Both the position numbers and the translations under genes were made by a program. Shown one piece after another: positions 55,315 through 64,000 of a DNA stretch of 64,000 nucleotides. The notes under the pieces were generated by a model, which searched no databases, was not told the DNA's origin, and was given only the letters and a program-made list of their open reading frames with translations. The stretch's first letter is position 1, and every line of letters begins with the position of its first letter. Origin of the DNA: Brienomyrus brachyistius (Eukaryota; Chordata; Actinopteri; Osteoglossiformes; Mormyridae); the NCBI RefSeq assembly GCF_023856365.1, contig NC_064555.1:12737754-12801753 (forward strand). Reading direction: 5' to 3'.

Positions 55315-58300
55315 ATGGGAGGATTGAGCGAGGGAGATGATGTGTTGGCTCGGTGGAGCGATGGTCTGCTGTACCTGGGCAATGTGAAAAGAGTGAGTCT
55401 CTTTCCGTGGCTGTATCTGCGCCCCCGTTTTCGTGTCCCTCTGGCTGTGCCCATTCTTCACCTTGGTCTCTTCCTGTTTTCCAGGTAGATGGGGTCAAAC
55501 AGTGTTGCTTGGTTCGATTTGAAGATAATTCTGAATTCTGGGTGCTGAGAAAAGATATTCATTCTTGTAAGGCACTGATTGATGCGTTGTTTGATGCAAT
55601 TCATATTGTTGTAAATTAAAATATGGGGGACGATTAAGATACAGGCGTCAACTTAATGTTCTTTGTAAAGATTTTCAATCTACTATAAAAGAGGCAAACC
55701 TTGAGGTCGGGTCTAAAACTAAATTAATTAAAATGACTGTAAAATATAATTTTTTCATACTGACATAGGTTGTATGTAGGCTGCCAGTTCATACGGGCGA
55801 CAAGTAATCAAGTGAGTATTTAACAACACTCAGTATTTTCTGGCCGAAAGATTATACGAAAAAGTAAGCAACCAGGTAGTATTTGCCCGGAGTCAATACT
55901 AGAACCGTAATTATGTGTATAAGAGCGCCCCCTCATTTAATGCAGGTAGGTTCAGAAATGACTATTTAATGGAAATTATGTAAGGCTAAATACTAGAAAG
56001 GTCAAAGGTAGTGGAATTTGAAGGCATGCTTGGGAGGTGAATCAACCCGAGGGAAGGAATGCTTTGGAATATTCGTCACTGCTCTTCTCTTTCTCCCTGC
56101 CCCCCTTTTCTCTCTTTCCTCACCCTGTCTCTCTGTCTGTCGTTTGTTGCTCAGTTTCTGCTGGAATTGAGGGAGTTTGCTGTGTCTGTGATGCTCCACC
56201 TCTCAAAGAGCCCCTTGTAAACTGTCACAAGTGTCGCCATGGTAACAAAATACCTCACATCCTATAACATGCATAATGTAATTTAAGTGGTACTGCAGAG
56301 GGTTTGAAAAGGTTCTCAGGTGTGCTTCTGCTGCCTGGTCCTGGGAATCAGCATGTGGCATAATGAAAACATTATTACTCTATGCCAATTGTGTAATTAA
56401 TTACAGTACTAGATAAACTAAACATGCTGTAGTGAATAGTGTGAATTTGATTACGTTAATGCAGAGATATTTTTCTTACCATGCAGATTGGTGCTATAGA
56501 GCCTTACAGGCCCAGATAGTTACAGAAATCTTAATTTTGGTGAGATGTGGTTCTTGTGCATGTTACCTACTGAACATAAGTCACTTTTTAAGAAAGTCAA
56601 GTAATGCGTTGTTTTAAATAATGAGCTAAAAAATCAGAATGCTTGTGAGGTTTGGCACCAAAGATCTTTTTCATACCATAGAACCTTACTACCAAACAGC
56701 ATCTTGTTTTCTAATGACATGACATAACGTTCCTCTGGTCTTCGCAGGGTACCACCCTCAGTGTCATGTCCCATCTATTGAAGTTGAAGCTGACTGCAGC
56801 ACCTGGATTTGCAGACAGTGTGTCTTTGCAGTTGCGACCAAGGTAACGACGTTTGGTAAACACTGTAAATATCCTGAAAATAAATGTTTTCATCCTATTG
56901 CAAGATAAAAGCTGGTACATTCCTTGGTCAATATCCCACTTTGATTGTTCAACCCTCTATACTGGGCAGGGCCCACTTTTGCCTCTGGAACCACTTCAAG
57001 TCATAAGAAGCCTTTTTAGACGCCACGGTTGTAGTAAGCTGTTAATTTTGCACTTGTCGCTTTAACAAATCTGGCCATTCTCCTCCGATCTCTCTCATTA
57101 ACATGGTGTTTTCACCCATCAAACATCCGCTGACTGTTTTTTTTTTATTGTTTACTGCACCATCCTTTGTAAACTTTCAACACTGTAGTGTGTAAAACTC
57201 GCAGGATGTTACTCAGTTCCTGTAACCACCACATTTGGACCCAACAATCATAACACGCTGAAAACTGCGTAGATCAGGCGTCTCAGCCATTCTGATGCTT
57301 TGCCAAACACCAACCCTCTTGACCCTGTCTGTCAGCTGTGTGTATTAAGCCACATGATTCGCTGCTTGGAGGAGCAGCCCGTTGGCGTTAATTAGCAGGT
57401 GAACCTAATAAACCAGAAACTGATTGTAGGTTGCATTGTAACTGTAATCTAATAAAACATACAAAGTATTAGAAATAACTGTCTGAATTTTAAGAATCAG
57501 GAGCGTTAATTCACTGTTACATATTAGTTTAGTAGGTAATCAGACCATTTCAGTAACTTCTACAGACTTACCTTAAGTTATAAATCAATCCATCCATCCA
57601 TCTAGCCATCCATCCATCCATCCATCTCCTAACTGCTTTTGGGCAGGGCTTGGTTGGCCTGGAGTCCGTCCCAGGCAGCATGGGGTACAAGGATGGGGTT
57701 CACCCTGGATGGGACACACACATGCATATACTTACACACATAAGTACATGGAATTATTGTGTTTCTCAAATCAGTAAACAACATTTACTAGATATTTGTT
57801 TGTTTTTTTGAGCAGTTAGATAAACCTTTAGATGAACCATAAGTAGGAATCATCTTACTTCATGCAACCAGACTGAAACTGACTTATTTTTTAGGGGTTT
57901 CTTGTCCAAAGGCCACCTGTGGACAGTGTATGGGTCATAACAGGGTTCTTTCTCTGACAGAGAGGAGGAGCGATGAAACGAGGACGCTTCGCCCGGCTCA
58001 TGCAAATCATGAAGCTGCGGTTGCCCTATCAGCTATCAGAGTTAGATTGGGATCCGCAGCATCTGACCAATCAGCAACAGTGCTATTGCTACTGCGCAGG
58101 TCCTGGAGAGTGAGTGAAGTTGCAAACTTCAAAGGAATATTTGTTTTTTAAACCATGCCATTTTTCCTCTGTCACCGTGCACTGTAGGTCTTTGTGCATT
58201 GAATACAAAGCTGTAGATTTATAGCGAATCTACTTAATGTATTCGGCAGTGATTGTCCTCTGTGTTATCTCCGCTCAGATGTAGGCTGTTAGGAATGGAG

Positions 58301-60714
58301 TGTCAGAGAGGCTCAGGCTATCTGATGAGGCCCAGGAATCATTGGGTGTTGTTGCTGAGGCTTGGCTTGTCTTTGTCTGCAGGTGGAACCTGAAAATGTT
58401 GCAGTGCGGAGGCTGTGGCCAGTGGTTCCACGAGGCCTGCATGCAGTGCTTGACCAAACCACTGCTGTACGGAGACCGGTGAGCAACTGGCACCGAAAAG
58501 CAGCAGCGCCACTTAGCAAAACCGTTCCCTGGATACCACTGTGTAATTCCTTTAATCAGGAATACTGGGAGCTTTAGCACCTGGATGTTTCAAATGTCAG
58601 TAATGCTGGGTCACAGTTTTTATCGAAATATTAAACAAAAAAAATGCATGCTGATACAAAAACTGGACCCTGAATGCAGACTTGGCCTCCACCATATTTT
58701 AATATTTAGCTGCAGATATGTCATTGAGTTATTAAATAATATACTTATACTATTATTTTGATCGAAGGTTCTACCAGTTTGAGTGTTCGGTATGCACAAA
58801 AGGACCAGAAACCATTGAAAGGTTACCTATGAGTTGGTGAGCTGAACTTTACATTTTTCTTTAATAGGCAACATGTGTGCTGTGCTTTTAAACATCAGTG
58901 GTATTTAAATAGCCTAACATGTTACTGTTAAATACAGGTGACTGTGATTCATGTGTGCTTTCTAAGAATTATTTTCTTACATATTCTTGTTTTGTGAAAG
59001 TTTGTGTTTTTGCCAGTTCATTTGAGTTTTTGCCAGTACATTTTATATAATTACAATTTATTTTATGATTATTGTGCTATTCCTTTATTGGCACGGCACA
59101 CTCTATAGCTAGGGAGGTGCGTATTTCTCTGGTGATGATGTAGTTACTATAGCAATGTGACCTTTGCAGGGTAGATTTGGCCCATTTGGTGCTGTATCAC
59201 CTCTCCCTCTGCTGCAAGAGGAAATATTTTGATTTCGACCATGAAATCCTGTCCTTTGCCAACGAAAACTGGGAATCTCTGCTACTGGGCACGGTCTGGA
59301 CGTCTTCTGTTAAATGAGTCATGCAGGAATCCTGTCACATGCAGCCATTATTGTTGCGACTTGTTTATTATTTATCTTTATGTTAATCTGTAATTTTAAC
59401 GTTGTGCTTATTACTGTTAGTGATAGATTTGAAGGGCATTGGCAGTAAGTAAACTATAAGATGCACCTGTATTAAAGGTACCTATAATGCTTATTTCTTA
59501 AGGTGAGAATTGTCCTCGGAATCATTCACTGACTTTGTGTCATTTGGCTCGCCACACACTGCATGCTGCATTTTACACAGCAAATTAATTTTTTCAGGAG
59601 TCAGCTTTTTGTAATATTACAGTCGGCGTACGACAAAGAGCATCTTTGCAAAACCTCATCACTTTCCTCTCCGCTCGCTTTTTTCACACAGCTGTCGGAT
59701 ACCCCCCGACAAGACCGCTGTAAAAACCTTCTCGATGCGCTGAACTCCCATAAAGACAGGTGAGAACTGGATCCCAGTGTGTGTGCAGTGAATAAGATGC
59801 CAGAATTAGACTGGTTACTTAACTATCCTTATATATTCAGAGCCTAAACCATAGCTGAGTATATACCAGATGACATTCATAATTCGAAATCTGCAGAAAG
59901 GAGAATGCAGTTTGAAGTTTGCTTCATTTTTTGAAATCATGATTGCTTTCAGATCGATTGTGTGACAAAATATGGATTCCTGAGCCTATATTGTGAACTC
60001 ATATTAGTAAACATAAAATTCATGAAAGGAGGATCACGTTTATATCCAGTCAATGAATGGAGGAGCAGCTTCACTGATTTATTCTTGTTGATGTTGAGGT
60101 TTGTGTCTGGGAAGGAGATCAAGAAGAAGAAGTGCCTGTTTGGTCTCCAGGTCCGGGCTCCGCCCCCCTTGACCTCTGACCTGTCACCCTTCATCACAGA
60201 CCCGCCCCTTGGCATCTCGCCCAAGAGAAGGTGAGAGGACAGGTTTTCTGGTCAGTGTCAGGAATGTGGATGATTTACAGGCAGACTGACAAAGCACTGA
60301 GATGCCTGTGAGCTTGTAACAGCTGTTGCCTGGTAACATTTTGCAGAGGAGAATCTACATATTCTTTGGAGCTGAATGTACATGCCATGTTGTTTTTATG
60401 CCGTTTGTGTTGAAACAGAGGGGCAAGTGTTGTGAAGTTCTGCGTAAAAGGTTTGTCTAGGGGGGAACTTTTCTTGGCATTTTCTTTTAATAATTCGGGT
60501 TGTGGGCAGAAAAAAAAAACAGAGAAACTAAGAATGAATTATGGAATGCTGGATCTGGGGATAAGTATAGATATGCCCTCTGACGGGGAACGAATAGATC
60601 TGAAGGGTCATTCTGACGAGGCCCGATTCTCTCAGTCCTCTTTCAGCGCTGTGCCAGAAGGGGGCCGTGGATTCTGGGCCGAGGAAGTCCAAGCGGCACG
60701 TCAAGGAGGTGCAG
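55315..60714 (+). CDS. phf1: PHF1, Polycomb-like PRC2 accessory protein (3' end missing)
   Basis: Chromatin protein that recruits PRC2 and reads H3K36me3. Exons are 55315-55392, 55485-55566, 56155-56241, 56748-56842, 57961-58109, 58383-58478, 58768-58836, 59170-59293, 59692-59759, 60099-60230 and 60636-60714. They join in frame to 353 residues without a stop. The Tudor domain (about 5-55) keeps the four aromatic cage positions: [18 protein letters not shown] and SEFWVL. PHD finger 1 is CCVCDAPPL ... [12 protein letters not shown] finger 2 is [21 protein letters not shown] ... WFHEACMQC (quoted in part). The extended helical region includes [23 protein letters not shown] sequence and [20 protein letters not shown]. 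The last exon seen gives [13 protein letters not shown]. The C-terminal chromo-like part is not found and probably lies beyond the window. kifc1-phf1 proximity matches human synteny and favours phf1 over mtf2 or phf19. Confidence 0.88.
57588..57740. repeat. (ATCC)n plus dispersed repeat in phf1 intron
   Basis: 'atccatccatccatctagcc' and further ATCC units are followed by 'ggcagggcttggttggcctg' and 'ggggttcaccctggatggga'. It is related in style to the repeat at 31328-31490. Confidence 0.55.
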
Positions 60715-61908
60715 GTCAGTGCTGCGGAAGGGAGCATCCTGGGACGGAATGAGTACAGGGCTTTATCCAGGCTCCCGCACTGGCCTCCTTGCTTCCCCCG
60801 GTGCCCCAGTAGCGCCATCTTCTGGGACAGCTGCTCGTCATCTCTGTGTTTGTTTTATGCGGATGTCTCTCTCTCGTATTTGTCTGTGCCTTTCTTACCA
60901 GGAGCAGCTCACTTAGCCGACCTAGCGGCCTGTCGCTCTGCTTTCCCAGCCCGGCCTGTTTAAAATGCACCATGAGCCCAGCCTCTGCTTTTGTCTAAAT
61001 GCGAGACGACAGCATGGAAGTACCTGTACACATCTGGCAGCAATTTACGGTGTCCGGACTGAAGATGGACAGCCCCAGAAAGACATTTTAGGAAATTACA
61101 CATACACACTGCCGCCCGACCGAGCGATTATACTCCGAGATGGGGGGACAGATGAAATCTCTTCCCATCATGCCTTGGGAAGGCATTTATTACAGAGCTA
61201 CTGGGGGAAGGTATGCTAATATGTGGGCTTGGGACGTAGCCCAAGCACATTTTGCAGTCTATTATAGTTTGGCCAGGTGGTGCTGGCATTTTGACAGCAC
61301 AGCATTATTAGAGCACGATGATTTAAAGGGCCGGCTCGCTTCATTGAGGTTCCTCCGGTTCACCTTCCTGGGCTTGGTCATACGGCGGTGTCGTGGAGGA
61401 CATCTGGGTCGTCATGACGACGGGGCGGTGATGCCTGCGCCCTTGGCGATCGATTGTTTTGTCAGTTGCGAAATGCTTCTGCGTGATCATCCCGAAGGAG
61501 AACGTTCAGCTCCGGCTTGTAGGGAAAGAAGGGATTGGTCTCGACAGGCAGCCGTCAGGACTCTGGAAGGCGAACGATTAGCACGGAACAAAGTCACGTT
61601 CTCCTTTGCATCTGTTGTCCTCCTGCTGCGATGTGGAGTGAGATCTTGGCAGGAAATTAATGAGGGTCGACTGTCATTTTTTTGCTGCTTGTCACGTATG
61701 TAAAAACTGTCATTCTTTTGAGTTCGCTCAGTTGTGCCCCCTGGTGTCACACCTCAGTGGTGCCCCCTTCGCTCAGTGGTGCCCCCCCCACAAAGAACCA
61801 CATTGATAAACCAAGAGAAAAACATGAAATTAGAGAGCCATAAGTCTCATTGTTACATATAAGGTAAACCTGTAGGAAACTTAAGTTATGAGATTAATAC
61901 TTGTCAGT
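60715..61908. other. presumed phf1 intron, no exon recognised
   Basis: The next phf1 exon was not found. A long open frame at 61140-61703 has no recognisable domain and no convincing flanking splice sites. The sequence is moderately GC-rich. Confidence 0.4.
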
Positions 61909-63810
61909 GGCCGTACCACCTGCAGATCAGACTGGGCAATCCATCTGAAGTTAGGCAGGTTTGGACCTGGCCAGTACTTGGATGAGAGACCAACTGGGAA
62001 AGCTGGGTTGCTGCTGGAAGAGGTGTTGGTGTGGCCAGCAGGTTAGCCCATCCTGTGGTCTGTGTGGATCCCAGTGCCCCAATGCAGTGACAGGAACAGT
62101 GTGACCAGCAGGTGAGCCCATCCTGTGGTCTGTGTGGATCGCAATGCCCCAATGCAGTGGCAGGAAAACTATGGCCAACAGATCAACCCATCCAGTGGTC
62201 TTTGTAGATCCCAATGCCCCAGTGCAGTGACAGGAACACTGTGACCAGTAGGTGAGCCCTTTCCTGTGGTCTGTGTGGATCCCAGTGACCCAGTGCAGTG
62301 AGAGGAACACTGTGACCAGCAGGTCAACCCATCCTCTGGTCTGTGTGGATCCCAGTGCCCCAGTGCAGTGACAGGGACACTGTGACCAGCAGGTTAACCC
62401 ATCCTGTGGTCTGTGTGGATCCCAATTCCCCAATACAATGAGAGGAACACTGTGACCAGTGCAGTGGCAAGAACACTGTGACCAGCAGGTCAACCCATCC
62501 TGTGGTCTGTGTGGATCCCAATACCCCAGTGCAGTGACAGGGACACTGTGACCAGCAGGTCAACCCATCCTGTGGTCTGTGTGGATCCCAATGCCCCAGT
62601 GCAGTGGCAGGAACACTGTGGCCAACAGGTTAGCCCATCCTGTGGTCTCTGTCGATCCCAATGCCCCAGTGCAGTGACAGGGACACTGTGACCAGCAGGT
62701 TAGTCCATCCTGTCTTTTTTGTGGATCCCAATTCCCTAGTGCAGTAGCAGGAACACTGTGACCAGCAGGTTAGCCCATCCTGTGGTCTGTGTGGATCCCA
62801 ATTCCCCAGTGCAGTGGCAGGAACACTGTGGCCAACAGGTCAACCCATCCAGTGGTCTGTGTGGATCCCAATTCCCCAGTGCAGTGAGAGGAACACTGTG
62901 ACCAGCAGGTCAACCCATCCTCTGGTCTGTGTGGATCCCAATTCCCCAGTGCAGTGGCAGGAACACTGTGACCAGCAGGTCAACCCATCCTGTGGTCTGT
63001 GTGGATCCCAATTCCCCAATACAATGAGAGGAACACTGTGACCAGTGCAGTGGCAAGAACACTGTGACCAGCAGGTCAACCCATCCTGTGGTCTGTGTGG
63101 ATCCCAATACCCCAGTGCAGTGACAGGGACACTGTGACCAGCAGGTCAACCCATCCTGTGGTCTGTGTGGATCCCAATGCCCCAGTGCAGTGGCAGGAAC
63201 ACTGTGGCCAACAGGTTAGCCCATCCTGTGGTCTCTGTCGATCCCAATGCCCCAGTGCAGTGACAGGGACACTGTGACCAGCAGGTTAGTCCATCCTGTC
63301 TTTTTTGTGGATCCCAATTCCCCAGTGCAGTGGCAGGAACACTGTGGCCAACAGGTCAACCCATCCAGTGGTCTGTGTGGATCCCAATTCCCCAGTGCAG
63401 TGAGAGGAACACTGTGACCAGCAGGTTAGCCCATCCTGTGGTCTGTGTGGATCCCAGTGCCCCAGTGCAGTGGCAGGGACACTACTTTTAAAACGGTGCT
63501 GTCTGTAAAATGAGATGCAAAATTGAGGTCCTGACCCTCTGAGGTCATAAAAGATCCCTGGGCATCTTTAGAAAGAGTAAGAGTGGCACCCCGATGCCCA
63601 GTGGCTTCCTACTGTAACCCTTTCAGATCTGGCCTCCTAATCATCCCCTATATCTAACTGGTGAATTCTGTCCTGCTCCTTCACCACCTTAGCTACTGTA
63701 TGGTGAGCGTACTGGTGCAGAATGGCTGCTGTCGCATCATCCAGGTGGGGGCTCCCCATTGGTCCCGTAGAGTGCTTTGGGTGTCCTGAAAAGTGCTATA
63801 TACATGTAAC
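61909..63810 (+). mobile_element. 5S-rRNA-derived SINE enlarged by an internal 70-bp tandem array
   Basis: The head at 61909-62014 follows 5S rRNA order: ggccgtaccacc, then 'tctgaagttaggcaggttt', 'acctggccagtacttggatg' and 'agagaccaactggga'. The tail at about 63487-63810 has the features I know from fish 5S-SINEs: 'gaggtcctgaccctctgagg', 'ggcctcctaatcatccc', 'tgctgtcgcatcatccaggt' and a 'gtgctatatacatgtaac' end. Between them is the 70-bp array. The head is too divergent to be a working 5S gene, so this is a SINE insertion in the presumed phf1 intron. Confidence 0.85.
62028..63485 (+). repeat. minisatellite, about 21 copies of a 70-bp unit
   Basis: Successive 'caacccatcctgtggtctgt' segments are 70 bases apart (for example 62491 and 62561). 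Units vary at a few positions (cagtgacagg or cagtggcagg; gaccagcagg or gccaacagg). A shortened unit containing 'gaccagtgcagtggcaagaa' occurs twice. A block of about 340 bases (62396-62736) is repeated, identically by eye, at 62982-63322. Reading frames on both strands are accidental. Confidence 0.9.
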
Positions 63811-64000
63811 ATTCATCCTGCTGTCTTGTAGGCCTCATATGTGACATGTAAAAAAAAAGACATGCAGAATGTACTGGAAGGCATCCCTCTCTGTATGGGG
63901 CATGGAGAAATCGGCCCGCTTTGTCGATTTGAGCGGGATCACGAATTCCTGAGAACAACAATGTGACGAGCATCATGCCTTTTAGAGGATTACAATCCTC
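63811..64000. other. right edge of the window, unassigned
   Basis: After 'gctgtcttgtag' (63832) the frame GCC TCA TAT stays open for about 43 codons to a TGA at 63963. I do not recognise the peptide as PHF1 and do not call an exon. Confidence 0.3.

Noticed and set aside
60647..60714. Alternative phf1 acceptors at 60646 and 60657
   Set aside because: From the incoming phase they give other frames. The acceptor at 60635 gives [12 protein letters not shown] then [11 protein letters not shown] in frame and ends in phase 0.
61140..61703. 187-codon open frame
   Set aside because: No recognisable domain, no supporting splice sites, and it lies within the presumed phf1 intron.
61909..62014. Functional 5S rRNA gene
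   Set aside because: The order of 5S motifs is kept, but many positions are changed and the sequence continues into a SINE body.
61904..63277. Open frames of 60-180 codons on both strands rich in Cys, Trp and His
   Set aside because: They are translations of the 70-bp SINE-derived array, without splice sites or domains. Identical 60-codon frames at 62509 and 63095 come from the higher-order duplication.
63833..63965. Open frame after a good-looking acceptor at the right edge, considered as the next phf1 exon
   Set aside because: The phase is compatible, but the peptide does not resemble any PHF1 region I know and it directly follows a SINE tail.

Overview
This is nuclear genomic DNA of a ray-finned fish, almost certainly a teleost. 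It carries intron-rich vertebrate genes in the order MHC class I, tapbp, daxx, zbtb22, kifc1, a zbtb22 paralogue and phf1. That is the fish counterpart of the human extended MHC class II segment (TAPBP-ZBTB22-DAXX-KIFC1-PHF1). As expected for teleosts, the class I gene sits next to tapasin. The dispersed repeats (5S-derived SINE, tRNA-like SINEs, CR1/L2-type LINE pieces, palindromic MITE-like elements) also fit. The species cannot be named from the sequence alone.

Layout. A classical-looking class I heavy chain gene lies on the minus strand (1815-7570). It is head to head with tapasin (tapbp, plus strand, 8969-14465) across a 1.4 kb spacer that holds a perfect ISRE core just upstream of tapasin. 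daxx follows on the plus strand (19238/20329-26886) behind a promoter with four CCAAT boxes. A 6.5 kb gene-free stretch with several repeats leads to zbtb22 (minus, 33394-36631), kifc1 (minus, 38879-43914), a diverged zbtb22 paralogue in inverted orientation (plus, 46579-49878) and phf1 (plus, from 55315). The last recognisable phf1 exon ends at 60714 and the gene probably continues beyond the window. Exon chains were built by hand from splice sites. The reading frame is preserved through every junction: tapbp gives 441 residues, daxx 746 (764 with an upstream exon), zbtb22 688, its paralogue 772, kifc1 621 and class I 351.

Function. The left part is antigen presentation: the class I heavy chain is loaded with peptide with the help of tapasin. 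The right part is chromatin and cell-cycle housekeeping: the DAXX histone chaperone, two BTB zinc-finger proteins, the KIFC1 minus-end spindle motor, and PHF1, a PRC2-associated H3K36me3 reader. The kifc1 promoter has four CCAAT boxes plus a CHR-like element, the arrangement known from G2/M genes.

Most striking observations. (1) The two inverted zbtb22 copies share a 151-bp tract with only two differences and sharp edges inside otherwise diverged genes, which looks like gene conversion. (2) A roughly 1.45 kb, 70-bp-unit minisatellite at 62.0-63.5 kb is an internal expansion of a 5S-rRNA-derived SINE whose 5S head and tail are both still present. (3) The same kind of expansion has happened inside a palindromic element in a tapasin intron (31-bp unit) and inside a dispersed repeat in a daxx intron (TG tract). 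(4) A solo LTR with a perfect 5-bp target duplication is nested in another copy of that palindromic element in class I intron 2. No wholly new gene system was found. The novelty lies in these rearrangements.
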